45,491 bases of DNA. It comes from JAJDIA01 sp031555145 (GTDB taxonomy: Bacteria > Bacteroidota > Bacteroidia > Bacteroidales > Tannerellaceae). Below the pieces are notes generated by a model, which had not been told where the DNA came from, searched no databases, and saw only the letters and a list, made by a program, of their open reading frames with translations. The translations under genes were made by a program, and so were the position numbers. This document shows positions 16,327-24,381 of this stretch, piece by piece. The stretch lies in NCBI GenBank assembly GCA_031555145.1, contig JAVBUR010000049.1, positions 1 through 45,491 on the forward strand, written 5' to 3'. Positions within the stretch are counted from its first letter, which is position 1. Each line of letters begins with the position of its first letter.

Positions 16327-17820
16327 TCAACCCTGGTCTTTGAGGATGACGTCGTGAGCGCCACCTTCCACGATGCTGGTGGAGGAAACAAGTGTTATCT
16401 TGGCATTCTGCTGCAGCTTAGGGATGGTGGTAGTACCACAGCTACACATCGTCGCCTTCATCTTGCCGAGCGTGATATCCAGGTTGTCTTTCATCTTACC
16501 GGCATAGGGAACGTAGCTATCCACGCCTTCTTCGAACTTCAGCGATTCGGTACCGCCCATATCATAGCGTTGCCAGTTCTTGGCGCGGTTAGAGCCTTCG
16601 CCCCAGTATTCTTTCACGAAGCTGTTTCCGATCTTCATCTTCTTGGTGGGCGATTCATCGAAACGAGCAAAGTAGCGTCCCATCATCAGGAAATCGGCTC
16701 CCATCGCGAGGGCGAGCACCATGTGGTAATCGTGTACCAGACCGCCGTCGCTGCAGATAGGAATATATACACCTTTCTGCTGGAAATACTCATCGCGAGC
16801 CTCAGCCACGTCGATGATGGCAGTAGCCTGGCCGCGTCCGATTCCTTTTTGTTCACGGGTGATACAGATAGAACCACCGCCGATACCTACTTTAATAAAG
16901 TCAGCTCCGGCATCGGCCAGGTAATCGAATCCTTCCTTGTCGACCACATTCCCGGCTCCTACATATACGCGGTCACCATAGGTATCCTTGATCCATTTCA
17001 GTGTTTCGTATTGCCATTCGGAATAACCGTCGGACGAGTCGATACAGAGAGCGTCTACACCGGCGTTGATCAAGGCCGGTACACGTTCCTGATAGTCGCG
17101 GGTATTGATACCGGCACCGACGAGCAGTTTCTTATCTGCACCGCAGAGTTCGTTGGGGTTATCGCGACGGCTGTCGTAGTCCTTGCGGAAGACGAAGTAT
17201 TGCAACCGTTGCTCTTCATCAATGATCGGGAGCTGGTTTACTTTGTTATCCCAGAGAAGTTGGTTGGCCTCCTTCAATGTCATACCCAGACGACCTACAA
17301 TCAGGTCTTCGAAGGGAGTCATGAATGCCTTCACCTTCATATCCAGGTTGTCTTTTTCCGGACGATAGTCGCGGCTGGTAACCAGACCGAGGAGCTTGCC
17401 GTTGGGTGTACCGTCGTCGGTCACACCGATGGTATTGTGTTCGGTATCACGCACCAGACCCAGTACATCTTTCAATGTCTGTTCGGGGGTTACGTTCGAA
17501 TCACTGATTACAAAGCCGGCTTTGAACTTCTTCACTTTGCGAACCATTTCCACCTGGTTCTCGATTGTCTGCGAACCGAAGATAAAAGACAAACCGCCGT
17601 TACGCGCCAGTTCGATCGATAGCTCCGGACCGGAAACCGACTGCATGATGGCCGATACCACGGGGATGTTCAGTACAATGGGGGATGTTTCGCCTGTTTT
17701 AAACTTCACAAGCGGGGTTTTCAACGAGACATTTGTCGGGATACATTCTTTCGTAGTCAGTCCGGGGATGAGCAAATACTCACCGAACGTTCTTGACACA
17801 TCGTTCAAATAAACTGCCAT
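16327..17820 (-). CDS. guaB: IMP dehydrogenase, divergent subtype
   Basis: A 497-residue enzyme of the IMPDH/GMP reductase family, making XMP from IMP with NAD. Residues 1-105 and 230-497 form the TIM barrel. Two CBS domains lie at about 110-225 (VTPEQTLKDVLGLV, GLVTSRDYR, AFMTPFEDLIVG). The active-site loop is GGGSICITREQKGIGRGQ with nucleophile C319. SDGGLVHDYHMVLALAMGADFLMMG is the phosphate-binding part, and the C-terminal CSCGTTTIPKLQQNA is unusual. The N-terminus (MAVYLNDVSRTFGEYLLIPG) differs from the classical MSF...LTYDDVLL type and resembles a form I associate with Clostridia. Whether a canonical guaB exists elsewhere cannot be seen here. Confidence 0.85.
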   Translation of the reverse strand: MAVYLNDVSRTFGEYLLIPGLTTKECIPTNVSLKTPLVKFKTGETSPIVLNIPVVSAIMQSVSGPELSIELARNGGLSFIFGSQTIENQVEMVRKVKKFKAGFVISDSNVTPEQTLKDVLGLVRDTEHNTIGVTDDGTPNGKLLGLVTSRDYRPEKDNLDMKVKAFMTPFEDLIVGRLGMTLKEANQLLWDNKVNQLPIIDEEQRLQYFVFRKDYDSRRDNPNELCGADKKLLVGAGINTRDYQERVPALINAGVDALCIDSSDGYSEWQYETLKWIKDTYGDRVYVGAGNVVDKEGFDYLADAGADFIKVGIGGGSICITREQKGIGRGQATAIIDVAEARDEYFQQKGVYIPICSDGGLVHDYHMVLALAMGADFLMMGRYFARFDESPTKKMKIGNSFVKEYWGEGSNRAKNWQRYDMGGTESLKFEEGVDSYVPYAGKMKDNLDITLGKMKATMCSCGTTTIPKLQQNAKITLVSSTSIVEGGAHDVILKDQG

Positions 17821-17850
17821 AGATCTAAATATTTAGCCTGATATAGCGTA

Positions 17851-17858
17851 CAAAGGTA
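17851..17858 (-). promoter_or_regulatory. candidate -7 box of the IMPDH gene
   Basis: Reads TACCTTTG on the minus strand, 31 nt before the ATG; the -33 element is unclear. Confidence 0.4.
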
Positions 17859-17888
17859 ATGAAATTCGATTAGCGAAATTGTTTTTTG

Positions 17889-19946
17889 TCAAAAATTATA
17901 CGTCAACGTCAGCCAGGCGACACGGGCGTCGCGGTTACGTACCTGCCGCATCTGCAGGACGTCGGTATCTATGAGCGTTACTTCTTCGAGGCTATCGAAA
18001 AGGTTGTTGACACTGAGGTTAGCCCGTAGTTTCCGTTGCATGAAGTACTGCGCCAGGCCGGCATTGACGCTCGAGCGGCTCTTGACACGACCCTGAGGTG
18101 TAAGCTGATCGGAGACGACAAAGCCATCCAACTGCAATTCGGTCGTAGGGGTAATACTCAGACTCACAAATCCTTTGATATCCCAGCAGGTCATCGACTT
18201 CTTTTCGTCATACCCGGCTATGCGTCCGTCGATCTCATCCCGATACAGATCACCTGAAAGGCCTGCCGTGAAAAAAGACGAAGGACTCCAATTCACGGCC
18301 AGTTCAGCACCCACTGTCTGACTGTTGCCCACGTTAGCCTTTTCCCAGATGGTAAGGTTATCGGCTTCCCGCACCAGTTCCATCAACCGGTTGGTGCGAT
18401 AACGGTAGTAGACGGCCGGAGCCACCCGGATACGATTGAAATTGAGCGGCCAACCAAGTTCGACCGAATGGATGTATTCGTCCTGCAAATCAGGATTGCC
18501 TTGCTTGATATGGGTAGCATCTGCCCGGTCAATAAACGGGTTCAGATCGGCGCCGTATGGACGGATCACCCGTTGGATATACGACAGCCGCAAGTTTCCT
18601 ATTCGACCGGTTTCATACGACAGTCGAAAACGAGGGTAGAGATGAACGTTGGAATTCGCCTGATCAGCCGCCTCCTGCCAGGAAAGTTCCGCTTGCAGAC
18701 CCGCTTCGGCTGAGAAACGACTCCAGGTAGCCTCGGCCGAGAAAAAGAAGAGGCTGGTCAGCCGGTCGAAGCAAAATACATTCGATTTCAAGACGTTGGG
18801 CACCCAACTGCCAGCCTTCAGATCACTGGCTTCGGCATCATACGTTTCGTCTTTGTAACGGCCGATATACCCTGTGCGAATAGACGTATTCCCGCCCAAC
18901 GAACCATGATAGGCGGCCGAGAGGTAATAGTTGTTCTTCTGCTGGTGGATATAGAGGTTGTCTTGCGCCACAATAGCCCCGGTCAGCGGATTTTCGTTCG
19001 CAAAGTCGTTATCCTCATCGTAGATGAAGTTATTGTAGTTGAAGACTACTTCGAACCGATCTGTCGGACGGGTAAACTGGTGATTCCACCGGGCTTCGGC
19101 AGCATAGGCGTCCTGATGCTGGTTGTTGTAGCGGTTGCGCAGCATGCGGTTCATCACCTCACCGGCGGGGTTATACCGGGTATTATTGATCTTGCCGTGG
19201 CGGGCATAATTCATATAATAATACAAACCGTAGACTGAAAGCAGATCATTGGGGGTGATGTCATACCCTACATTCAGATCGGCCATATGCACATCGGGAC
19301 GGGCAGAGGCCGAGTTATCCATCTCTGTCGTTCCGGTAGCGGTGGTAGTCGACTTGCTGAAGGTCCGTTCCCGGTATTCGTGGCGATAGTTGTACTTGGC
19401 ATTGACATGCCAGCGACCGGGATGCAGGTTCACCACTGCTCCGGCATTATAGCGTTCGTCCCAACCGGCCCCCAGCGTGACGATCACGGGAGCCTCTTTG
19501 GGGGTATAACGCATTGACTTAAGATTGAATGTACCGGCATCCCCGTCGGGTATCCATTCGACAGGAGGGAAAGAAGACACGGACAATTGATCAAAAAATA
19601 AGGCCGGAAGCTGGATCAGCACATCCCCATTGTATTCTTCCAGCAGGCCATACGGTATGCCGTTGATCAGCAAACCCGAACGGTTTGATCCACGGAAAAT
19701 GACTCCCCCTTCGATATCCGTAATGACAGAGGGGAGTTGGCGGAGCGCTTCCGCCGTGGTACCGGTCAGGCTGCTTAGGTTATTATCGACATTCAACCGC
19801 TTTACCTCGCCGATACCCAAACCGGTAAAACGCATACCTTGGATATCCACCCGTTGAAGGACGATGGCCGTATCCGCCGGCGTTTGTGACGATACGGTCA
19901 ATCCTACAAACAGACAGGCAAACAACAAACAAATTACTTTTTTCAT
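17889..19946 (-). CDS. TonB-dependent outer-membrane receptor, orphan type
   Basis: A 685-residue protein with signal peptide (MKKVICLLFACLFVGLTVSSQ). The plug region starts at VLQRVDIQG, with the plug signature EALRQLPSVITDIEGGVIFRGSNRSGLLINGIPYG at about 65-105. A long series of beta-strand segments rich in aromatic residues ends in WLTLTYNF, a C-terminal Phe suitable for BAM insertion. It lacks the carboxypeptidase-regulatory-like N-terminal domain of SusC proteins and no SusD partner is near. Substrate unknown. A strong terminator lies 30 nt before its ATG, and no promoter consensus is visible between them. Expression may depend on read-through from the small lipoprotein gene upstream. 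Confidence 0.85.
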   Translation of the reverse strand: MKKVICLLFACLFVGLTVSSQTPADTAIVLQRVDIQGMRFTGLGIGEVKRLNVDNNLSSLTGTTAEALRQLPSVITDIEGGVIFRGSNRSGLLINGIPYGLLEEYNGDVLIQLPALFFDQLSVSSFPPVEWIPDGDAGTFNLKSMRYTPKEAPVIVTLGAGWDERYNAGAVVNLHPGRWHVNAKYNYRHEYRERTFSKSTTTATGTTEMDNSASARPDVHMADLNVGYDITPNDLLSVYGLYYYMNYARHGKINNTRYNPAGEVMNRMLRNRYNNQHQDAYAAEARWNHQFTRPTDRFEVVFNYNNFIYDEDNDFANENPLTGAIVAQDNLYIHQQKNNYYLSAAYHGSLGGNTSIRTGYIGRYKDETYDAEASDLKAGSWVPNVLKSNVFCFDRLTSLFFFSAEATWSRFSAEAGLQAELSWQEAADQANSNVHLYPRFRLSYETGRIGNLRLSYIQRVIRPYGADLNPFIDRADATHIKQGNPDLQDEYIHSVELGWPLNFNRIRVAPAVYYRYRTNRLMELVREADNLTIWEKANVGNSQTVGAELAVNWSPSSFFTAGLSGDLYRDEIDGRIAGYDEKKSMTCWDIKGFVSLSITPTTELQLDGFVVSDQLTPQGRVKSRSSVNAGLAQYFMQRKLRANLSVNNLFDSLEEVTLIDTDVLQMRQVRNRDARVAWLTLTYNF

Positions 19947-19969
19947 GTGCGTTTCGTTTAGATTAAAAA

Positions 19970-20002
19970 TAAAAAAAGTCTGTATGGTTTAGCATACAGA
20001 CT
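19970..20002 (-). terminator. strong terminator after the small acidic lipoprotein gene
   Basis: AGTCTGTATG (19977-19986) pairs perfectly over 10 bp with CATACAGACT (19993-20002), loop GTTTAG. On the minus strand it is followed by seven T. It sits between the small lipoprotein and the TonB receptor. Confidence 0.85.
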
Positions 20003-20027
20003 AACTCATGATTACTCTAGCTACTGT

Positions 20028-20237
20028 TTAGTTAGCAGGAGTCACTTCTTCTACAGTTACAGAATCAGTAGCAGCAGCTTCTACATTAGCAGAATCTGTT
20101 TCTTCTACTACAACTGCTTCTTCTACTACAGCTTCTGTTTCAGCAACAGCTTCAGTAGATTCAGCTGATTTGTTGTTTCCGCAAGAAGCGAATGTCAGTG
20201 TTGCTACGCAAGCAACAAATGCGACGAACTTTTTCAT
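20028..20237 (-). CDS. small acidic lipoprotein of unknown function
   Basis: A 69-residue protein beginning MKKFVAFVACVATLTFASCG, a lipoprotein signal with lipobox (FASC, Cys at 19). The mature part is ~50 residues of low complexity, dominated by Glu, Val, Ala, Ser and Thr with almost no basic residues. Codon choice (GAA, GCT/GCA, GTT/GTA, TCT) is AT-rich and unlike the GC-richer neighbours, similar to highly expressed genes. I recognise no family. It has its own promoter-like region with a perfect 16-bp palindrome and its own strong terminator, all signs of an abundant, regulated envelope protein. Confidence 0.8.
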   Translation of the reverse strand: MKKFVAFVACVATLTFASCGNNKSAESTEAVAETEAVVEEAVVVEETDSANVEAAATDSVTVEEVTPAN

Positions 20238-20287
20238 TACCCAAATTTTAAATAACTATTAAAAACCTTTATGATTGTAAATCGCTA

Positions 20288-20320
20288 CAAAAGTATGGAT
20301 AATGCAAATATGTTGTACAA
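20288..20320 (-). promoter_or_regulatory. promoter of the small acidic lipoprotein
   Basis: On the minus strand: TTG at 20320-20318, a 22-nt spacer, TACTTTTG at 20295-20288. The -33 element lies inside the 16-bp palindrome listed separately. The leader is about 45 nt. Confidence 0.5.
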
Positions 20321-20324
20321 CATA
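20309..20324. promoter_or_regulatory. 16-bp perfect palindrome, candidate operator
   Basis: TATGTTGTACAACATA is identical to its reverse complement and covers the predicted -33 element of the small lipoprotein promoter. This is the size and position expected for a dimeric repressor or activator site. The cognate regulator is not identifiable in the window. Confidence 0.55.
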
Positions 20325-20388
20325 CGTCAACTTTTTTTCGATTATTTTTAATAGCTCGGAAAACGGGGTAATTCAGCCTGTTTTGCGT

Positions 20389-22053
20389 TCAATAATTACT
20401 ATATAAATACCGCTTAATACTCTTCTTAGGCGTCTTTTCAAATTCGGTCGGATAGAGCTGAAGTGAAGATACAGCTTCGTAAGGAGCAAGCAACTTATTC
20501 AGTTCGATCCGGTTTTGTTCAAGGATAGCTCCCAGGTCACTATGAGAGATACCGGTAGAGTCGACCGCTTCGTAATCAGGATATACCAAGCCTATCAATT
20601 TATGGTCCTTCTCGATCACAAGGCTTTCCATCACGAAAGGCAGGTTGTTCAATTTCGATTCGATCTCTTCAGGGTATATATTCTGTCCGCTCGACCCGAG
20701 GATCATTGTCTTACTGCGTCCGCGGATAAAGATGCGTTTATTCTGGTCGATCGTTCCCAGGTCGCCGGTCTTAAGCCAACCATCTTCCGTAAATACATTG
20801 CGGGTAGCTTCTTCATTCTTATAATAGCCCTTCATCACGTTCTCACCGCGCACCTGTATCTCGCCTACACTATTATAAGGGTCGGACGAGTCAATGCGCA
20901 CTTCCATGATCTTCTTCAGGATTTGTCCGCAGGAACCCGGGACAAACTCCTTATTGCTGTCGTAGCTGATCAGCGGAGCACATTCGGTCATGCCGTAGCC
21001 GATGGTAAAGGGGAATTTGATCTTATAGAGGAAATCGGTCACTTCCTGGTTCATTGCTGCTCCGCCGACAATCACTTCGCGGAAACGTCCGCCCAACGCG
21101 TCACTCAGGCTCTTGCGTATCTGGGCGTAGATACGGGTATCAAGCAAGGGGATGTTCATGGCCAACTTGAGCGTACGTTTGCTGAGTTGCGGCAGAATCA
21201 TCTTTTTATAGATCTTCTCCAGTATCAGCGGTACAGTAATGATCAGGTTCGGTTTGATCTCTTCAAAGGCCTTCATCAGGATCTTCGGCGAAGGGGTCTT
21301 GCCCAGGAAATACACATGGGCGCCAAAAGCCATCGGTACCAGGAAATTAAACGCACAGCTATAGGCATGCGCCAACGGGAGGAAGCAAAGCATCCGTTCG
21401 CCGCGGAAAATCACATCCAGCGTACGGGCATAGACCACGTTTCCCGCCAGGTTGTTTCCCGTCAGCATGACACCTTTACTGAAACCGGTCGTACCGGAGG
21501 TATAGTTGAGTAACACCACCTTGTCGTTTTCCAGTTCGGCATACTTGATATCCTCTTTGGCAAAACCGTTGGGATATTTTTCAGCCATCTTGTCATCGAG
21601 CGACAACATCAACTTCTGGATACTCTCGCCATCCCGCTGATGCAGGCAGCGCATATCCGACAGGGAGAATACCGCACGGATATCCTCGATCTTGTCTTCT
21701 TCGAGTGAATCCCAGATCCGGTCACTCACAAACAAAAAGACAGATTCGGAATGATTGATGATATGATGAACATCATTCGGGTTGAAATCCTGCAGGATGG
21801 GTACAATAATAGCGCCATAGGTCACTGCCGCCATATAGACCACACACCAACGCGAACAATCTTTACCGATCAGGGCTATCTTGTCGCCGCGCCGTATCTG
21901 GCATTCGTTGAAAATAAGATGGATGCGGGCAATTTCTTTGGCTACATCACCAAAGGTATAACTGGTGGTTTTGCTGTAGTCGGTCAATGCCGGTAACGAC
22001 CAGTTTTCTTTGAAACTGTTTTCGTACAGTTTAATAAAATTCTCGTTAATCAT
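20389..22053 (-). CDS. long-chain fatty acid-CoA ligase (AMP-binding enzyme)
   Basis: A 554-residue adenylate-forming enzyme that activates fatty acids to acyl-CoA through an acyl-AMP. The P-loop-like motif LLNYTSGTTGFSKGVM (near residue 180), the YGMTECAPL motif, and the TGDLGTIDQNKRIFIRGRSKTMI hinge region are all clear. The C-terminal lysine domain (KTPKKSIKRYLY) is present. Slightly shorter than the ~600-residue FadD15-like proteins but complete. The gene stands alone, preceded by a well-formed promoter and divergent from mtaB. Confidence 0.9.
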   Translation of the reverse strand: MINENFIKLYENSFKENWSLPALTDYSKTTSYTFGDVAKEIARIHLIFNECQIRRGDKIALIGKDCSRWCVVYMAAVTYGAIIVPILQDFNPNDVHHIINHSESVFLFVSDRIWDSLEEDKIEDIRAVFSLSDMRCLHQRDGESIQKLMLSLDDKMAEKYPNGFAKEDIKYAELENDKVVLLNYTSGTTGFSKGVMLTGNNLAGNVVYARTLDVIFRGERMLCFLPLAHAYSCAFNFLVPMAFGAHVYFLGKTPSPKILMKAFEEIKPNLIITVPLILEKIYKKMILPQLSKRTLKLAMNIPLLDTRIYAQIRKSLSDALGGRFREVIVGGAAMNQEVTDFLYKIKFPFTIGYGMTECAPLISYDSNKEFVPGSCGQILKKIMEVRIDSSDPYNSVGEIQVRGENVMKGYYKNEEATRNVFTEDGWLKTGDLGTIDQNKRIFIRGRSKTMILGSSGQNIYPEEIESKLNNLPFVMESLVIEKDHKLIGLVYPDYEAVDSTGISHSDLGAILEQNRIELNKLLAPYEAVSSLQLYPTEFEKTPKKSIKRYLYSNY

Positions 22054-22076
22054 AGCACACTATTGTGATTTATGTG

Positions 22077-22106
22077 CAAAATTAGGTATAAAAGCGTAGA
22101 TTACAA
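22077..22106 (-). promoter_or_regulatory. promoter of the acyl-CoA ligase gene
   Basis: On the minus strand: TTG at 22106-22104, a 19-nt spacer and TAATTTTG at 22084-22077, with the ATG 23 nt downstream. Excellent match to the phylum consensus. Confidence 0.65.
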
Positions 22107-22137
22107 TAAAAAACGGGAAGAACATCTGCCTTTTGTA

Positions 22138-22145
22138 TAACTTTG
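22138..22145 (+). promoter_or_regulatory. candidate -7 box of mtaB
   Basis: TAACTTTG fits TAnnTTTG, 19 nt before the mtaB ATG; no clear -33 TTG at the usual spacing. Confidence 0.4.
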
Positions 22146-22164
22146 CCGTGGAAACGAGACAGAA

Positions 22165-23481
22165 ATGATAGACAATACCGTATTCAATAACAAAAAGGCC
22201 GCCTACTTCACGTTGGGATGCAAACTCAATTTCGCTGAGACATCCTCCCTTGGGAAGACACTGGCCGAACAGGGAGTCCGCAAAGTCCGTCCGGGCGAAA
22301 AAGCAGATATATGCATCATCAATACCTGTTCGGTGACTGAACTGGCCGACAAGAAGTGCCGCCAGGCTATCCGCCGCATCGGGAAACAACACCCGGGTGC
22401 ATTTATGGTAGTCACCGGATGCTATGCACAGCTCAAACCGGAAGAGATCGCCGACATTGAAGGCGTAGACCTCGTATTGGGTTCGGAACAGAAAACAGAC
22501 CTGCTCCTCTACCTCGAAAAGTTGGACAAGGGCGCCGACAAAGGACAGATTATCACTTCGTCTACCAAAGATATCCGTACGTTCGTTCCCTCTTGTTCGG
22601 CCGACGACCGTACCCGCCATTTCCTGAAAGTACAGGACGGATGTGATTATTTCTGTAGTTACTGTACCATACCCTTCGCCCGTGGCAGAAGCCGCAATGG
22701 GACGATCGATAGCCTGGTCGGACAAGCCCGCAATGTAGCCGCGGCCGGTGGTAAAGAGATCGTATTGACCGGGGTGAATATCGGCGACTTTGGCAAGACT
22801 ACCGGCGAACAATTTATCGACCTCATCCACGCCCTCGACGAAGTGGAAGGCATCGACAGGTATCGTATCTCATCCATTGAGCCCAATCTTATCACAGACG
22901 AGGCCATCGAATTCGTGGCTGCCAGCAAACGGTTTGCCCCGCACTTCCATATTCCGCTGCAAAGCGGTTGCGACGCAGTGCTGAAGTTAATGCGCCGACG
23001 GTATGATACCGCGCTATTCCGCCACAAGATAGAAAAGATCAAAGACATCCTTCCCCATGCATTTATCGGCGTGGATGTGATTGTAGGGACACGTGGTGAG
23101 ACGGATGTATACTTCGAGGAGACTCGCCAGTTTATCGAAAGCCTTGCCATTAGTCAACTTCATGTTTTCAGTTATTCCGAACGTCCGGGTACACAGGCGC
23201 TACAGATTGACCATGCTGTTGATCCGAGAACCAAGCAGGCGCGCAGCCAGCAATTGCTTGACCTGTCGGAAGAAAAACTGAAAGCCTTCTACCTGTCTCA
23301 GCAGGGCAAGGAAGCTAAGGTATTGTTTGAACATACGAAGAAAGGCGCCTTTATGCATGGCTTCACCGAGAACTACATCAAAGTGGAAGCGCCTTATGAC
23401 GCCAACCTCATCAACCGGACACAAATCGTCACCCTGGGCGATTGGAATACAGAACAAACCGCATTACTCATTCATAAATAG
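22165..23481 (+). CDS. mtaB: tRNA t6A37 methylthiotransferase MtaB
   Basis: A 438-residue radical-SAM enzyme that converts t6A37 to ms2t6A37 in ANN-decoding tRNAs. The N-terminal MTTase domain has three cluster cysteines (TLGCKLNFAE, NTCSVTELA, TGCYAQL). The radical-SAM core has the CxxxCxxC motif in DGCDYFCSYCTIPFARGRSR. Further motifs LTGVNIGDFG, RISSIEPNLI and HIPLQSGCD are typical of MiaB/MtaB, and the C-terminus is TRAM-like (VLFEHTKKGAFMHGFTENYIKV). It starts a plus-strand run in which the next gene begins 3 nt after its stop. Confidence 0.93.
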   Translation: MIDNTVFNNKKAAYFTLGCKLNFAETSSLGKTLAEQGVRKVRPGEKADICIINTCSVTELADKKCRQAIRRIGKQHPGAFMVVTGCYAQLKPEEIADIEGVDLVLGSEQKTDLLLYLEKLDKGADKGQIITSSTKDIRTFVPSCSADDRTRHFLKVQDGCDYFCSYCTIPFARGRSRNGTIDSLVGQARNVAAAGGKEIVLTGVNIGDFGKTTGEQFIDLIHALDEVEGIDRYRISSIEPNLITDEAIEFVAASKRFAPHFHIPLQSGCDAVLKLMRRRYDTALFRHKIEKIKDILPHAFIGVDVIVGTRGETDVYFEETRQFIESLAISQLHVFSYSERPGTQALQIDHAVDPRTKQARSQQLLDLSEEKLKAFYLSQQGKEAKVLFEHTKKGAFMHGFTENYIKVEAPYDANLINRTQIVTLGDWNTEQTALLIHK

Positions 23482-23484
23482 GCT

Positions 23485-24381
23485 ATGTGGGATAACATAC
23501 AATATGGCTTATTATACAGCTGGGTGAAGATGCACGCACTATTGCCGATGCCTGTCCTGTATCTCTTTGCGGATATCTTCTACTACCTTATATACTATGT
23601 AGTGCGCTACCGGGTGAGGGTGGTACGCCGGAATATGAAAGCATCCTTCCCAGATAAATCGCCCGCCGAACTCCGCCAATTGGAAAAAGAGTTCTATCGC
23701 CACTTTGCCGATTATGTGATCGAAAGCATTAAACTGGCACATATATCGACCGAAGAATTACAACGCCGTGCCTGGTTGAGCAATCCGGAGATGATAGATA
23801 AACTAATGGACGAAGGACATACCTGTGTGATTATGGTACTGGGGCATTATGGTAACTGGGAGTGGCTTTCGGGCACTTCCACACGGTTCAAAAGCGCCCG
23901 TATCTACCAGATCTACCGTCCGCTGAACAGTCCGGCAGTGGATCGCCTGTTTATCAACCTGCGTACAAAGTTCGCATCCCTCGGCATCAAGAAGAACAAT
24001 ACCATCCGCGATATCATCCAGCTCAAGCAAGACAAGACGCATGCCGTCGTTGTCTTCCTCGCCGACCAGACACCGAGCAAAGCCAACCTGCATTACTGGA
24101 CAAACTTCCTGAATCAGGATTCGGCCATCCTGACGGGTCCCGAACGTATCGCCCGCAAGTTGAACCTACCGGTCGTATTTGCCGATGTGCAGAAAACCGG
24201 ACGAGGCTATTACACCGTCGATTTCCAACTGATCACCGATACCCCCAAGGCAACAGCTGAATTCCAGATCACCGAACAATATGCCCGTATGATGGAGAAA
24301 AGCATCCTGCGCAATCCCGCCTACTGGCTGTGGACACACAAACGCTGGAAACACAAACACGAAACAGCAAACAACCAATGA
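23485..24381 (+). CDS. lysophospholipid/lipid A acyltransferase (LpxL/HtrB family)
   Basis: A 298-residue inner-membrane acyltransferase. An N-terminal hydrophobic segment (LLPMPVLYLFADIFYYLIYYVV) anchors it, followed by RYRVRVVRRNMKASFP, typical of LpxL/LpxM proteins. The catalytic HX4E motif is in LGHYGNWEW, and VVFLADQTPS plus LTGPERIARKLNLPVVF are the other family blocks. It should add a secondary acyl chain to lipid A on the cytosolic face. The start is 3 nt after mtaB, and its TGA overlaps the ATG of the glycosyltransferase. Confidence 0.9.
   Translation: MWDNIQYGLLYSWVKMHALLPMPVLYLFADIFYYLIYYVVRYRVRVVRRNMKASFPDKSPAELRQLEKEFYRHFADYVIESIKLAHISTEELQRRAWLSNPEMIDKLMDEGHTCVIMVLGHYGNWEWLSGTSTRFKSARIYQIYRPLNSPAVDRLFINLRTKFASLGIKKNNTIRDIIQLKQDKTHAVVVFLADQTPSKANLHYWTNFLNQDSAILTGPERIARKLNLPVVFADVQKTGRGYYTVDFQLITDTPKATAEFQITEQYARMMEKSILRNPAYWLWTHKRWKHKHETANNQ

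Noticed and set aside
16315..17622. A 435-codon open frame opposite the IMP dehydrogenase gene
   Set aside because: It starts inside the bidirectional terminator, its product matches no family, and the opposite strand encodes a complete IMPDH.
20515..21513. A 332-codon open frame opposite the acyl-CoA ligase
   Set aside because: Antisense shadow of a gene with all AMP-binding motifs; no similarity of its own.
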